A stretch of DNA of 64,000 nucleotides from Cardiocondyla obscurior. Taxonomy: Eukaryota; Arthropoda; Insecta; Hymenoptera; Formicidae. The translations under genes were made by a program, and so were the position numbers. The first letter of the stretch is position 1. Every line of letters starts with the position of its first letter. The stretch covers positions 851,501 through 915,500 of the forward strand of contig NC_091866.1 in the NCBI RefSeq assembly GCF_019399895.1, read 5' to 3'. The notes beneath the pieces are model-generated. The model was not told the origin of the DNA. It saw nothing but the letters and a program-made list of their open reading frames with translations, and did not search any database. Below, piece after piece: positions 62,626 to 64,000 of this stretch.

Positions 62626-63006
62626 GGGCATCGGCGGAAAATGTGGCTACCCGGGAAGTGAGCGATGAAATTTTAGAAGTGAACGGCCGAACCTTGGAAA
62701 ATGCAACTTATAAGGAAGTCATTCAATACATACATCAGGTAATTATACATACATATTTATGCGGTTATATTATTTATATTTTCGGAGTGGCTCATTATTT
62801 CGTGCGTTAATGAAGCACCATTACGTTTTTGAAAATAAGGATGGTATAATTAATAAAAAGAGAAAATTATTAATGTGATTTTTAAGCATGTTTTTATCTT
62901 TGCATTATCTTAATAATGTAATACATACATATGTATTTCTTTTGATTTCAGTGCATCAGATCTCGAACAATATGTCTGCGTCTTCGGAGGAGCGGAAACA
63001 AAATGG
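62626..63006 (+). CDS. PDZ-domain protein, partial (two exons)
   Basis: Exon 62626-62738 encodes ASAENVATREVSDEILEVNG, then RTLENATYKEVIQYIHQ. Exon 62952-63006 continues CIRSRTICLRLRRSGNKM. Both are bounded by AG acceptors and GTAATT/GTGAGT donors and share a continuous frame. The DEILEVNG core, the TYKEVIQYI helix and the ICLRLRR strand are the second half of a PDZ domain, which binds C-terminal peptides, usually in scaffolds at junctions or synapses. The first half of the domain, with its GLGF-type loop, is not in these exons and must come from upstream, if present. The gene continues to the right beyond the window. Which PDZ family it belongs to could not be decided; harmonin/whirlin-like and tamalin-like proteins show similar motifs only loosely. 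Confidence 0.7.
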
Positions 63007-64000
63007 GTGAGTCAAATTTTTTTCTTTTTTTTTTTTCTTTGCATTCCCAATTCTTAACTATTATTATACATATATACTAAGGTATTAAAAAAGTAAAACG
63101 GAAATAAGTGAAGCATTGAAGTAATAATACAATTTTTATTAAAGTTTGAATTACAATCAAATAATAATAATATAGAACGTGATAATATAAAATATTAGGG
63201 AAAAGTAAATGATAGAAATTAAAAAGCGGTCTGAAGCTAAAGCGGAGTCGAATTTTTTACGTGAACTCATCTATGACCTCGTTATTTCGAATGCCAGCGA
63301 CGTGTTATTCTTTGAACAGATGTTTTTAAAGCAAATGAGACATTTCATCGTATATCCCAACCGGATACGGCATTGTTGCTTTATCACAACCACGCCTGAG
63401 CAAACTCTCGTACGAATTTGAATACAGTTTAAATACATTCGTCGCGGTTGATTTCATGCGTTGTCCATGCTCTATTTCTGCATGCCTCCTTTGAGTAAAT
63501 GCGCGGCGTTTTAAATATACCGGACGATAGATTTTCGATCGGAGGAAACGAAAAATTTGATCATAGAAAAGCTAAGAGGAAGTCGTAATTAATATCGATG
63601 CATTCCTGTCGCACACAATTTTCCGAGCAATGCTTAAAATGACAGTTCCAATTTTCGTAAAAATTTTTTTCAAGCGTGAACGCCGCACTCCTTTCTGTTC
63701 AAATTTGCAAACATCCCGAGTAGCATAATCGTGAACATAAATTTGCACCTTATTACGCCTTGAGACAATAGAAATATTTAGCCTCTCTTTGTCTCGTGGC
63801 GCGGACGATAACGTGTCGCTGCCATGCCGATACTGATAATATAGTGATTCATTTGTATGAATGGCGCCGTTATATTGCGCACGCTGATAACAGGTTTACT
63901 GCAATCGATTTCAATATTGCATTCGTGAAGTGGACGCGAATTACAAGTCCTTTAATTCGTTTAATCGCTCGATCCGTATCTCCGTATCATTATTTTTGCG
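63007..64000 (+). other. Probable intron of the PDZ gene to window end
   Basis: Starts at a GTGAGT donor followed by a T-rich run. No further exon was recognised before the window ends. The 70-codon frame at 63209-63421 has no recognisable content. Confidence 0.45.

Noticed and set aside
1..64000. tRNA, rRNA, CRISPR array, bacterial operon features
   Set aside because: No GGTTCGANTCC-type tRNA B box, rRNA-like block or regularly spaced repeat-spacer array was seen; the window is insect nuclear DNA.

Overview
The window is animal nuclear DNA, almost certainly from an insect and probably a hymenopteran such as an ant. The evidence is: intron-containing genes with GT/AG splice sites and short AT-rich introns; protein sequences of arthropod type; an AT-rich background broken by CpG-rich promoter islands; and marked CpG loss inside gene bodies, which fits the germline gene-body methylation known in Hymenoptera. 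No bacterial, viral or transposase coding sequence was found.

Layout. Positions 1-23850 are AT-rich non-coding DNA with scattered GC-richer patches and no credible gene. At 23900-24900 a GA-repeat promoter-like segment precedes a small spliced transcription unit whose exon pair appears duplicated in tandem. Positions 24900-33200 are non-coding and carry a short fold-back element. From 33.2 kb the window is gene-dense: UDP-N-acetylhexosamine pyrophosphorylase (mummy/UAP1, minus), class I ARF GTPase (minus), lunapark (minus), wuho/WDR4 (plus, single exon), 26S proteasome ATPase Rpt4/PSMC6 (minus), Akt kinase (plus), and acid phosphatase type 7 (minus). The right end (59-64 kb) holds a GC-rich leader and the first recognisable exons of a plus-strand PDZ-domain gene that runs off the window.

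Arrangement. Lunapark/wuho and Rpt4/Akt are head-to-head pairs with about 630 and 430 bp between start codons, so each pair probably shares a CpG-rich promoter region. Wuho/Rpt4 and Akt/ACP7 converge tail to tail. Most of the genes are broadly expressed housekeeping functions (UDP-GlcNAc synthesis, Golgi coat recruitment, ER junctions, tRNA m7G methylation, proteasome, insulin signalling). They are not one pathway. All exon junctions were placed by eye from reading frame and splice consensus; no transcript evidence was available.

Most interesting points: the tandemly duplicated exon pair at 24.2-24.9 kb, an unusual roughly 75-residue Gly/Ser tract at the N terminus of Akt, an abrupt CpG desert beginning midway through wuho, a MITE next to the lunapark 3' end, a compact nested inverted repeat at 18.05-18.15 kb, and a 41-bp element repeated 12 kb apart. 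No clearly new biological system was recognised.
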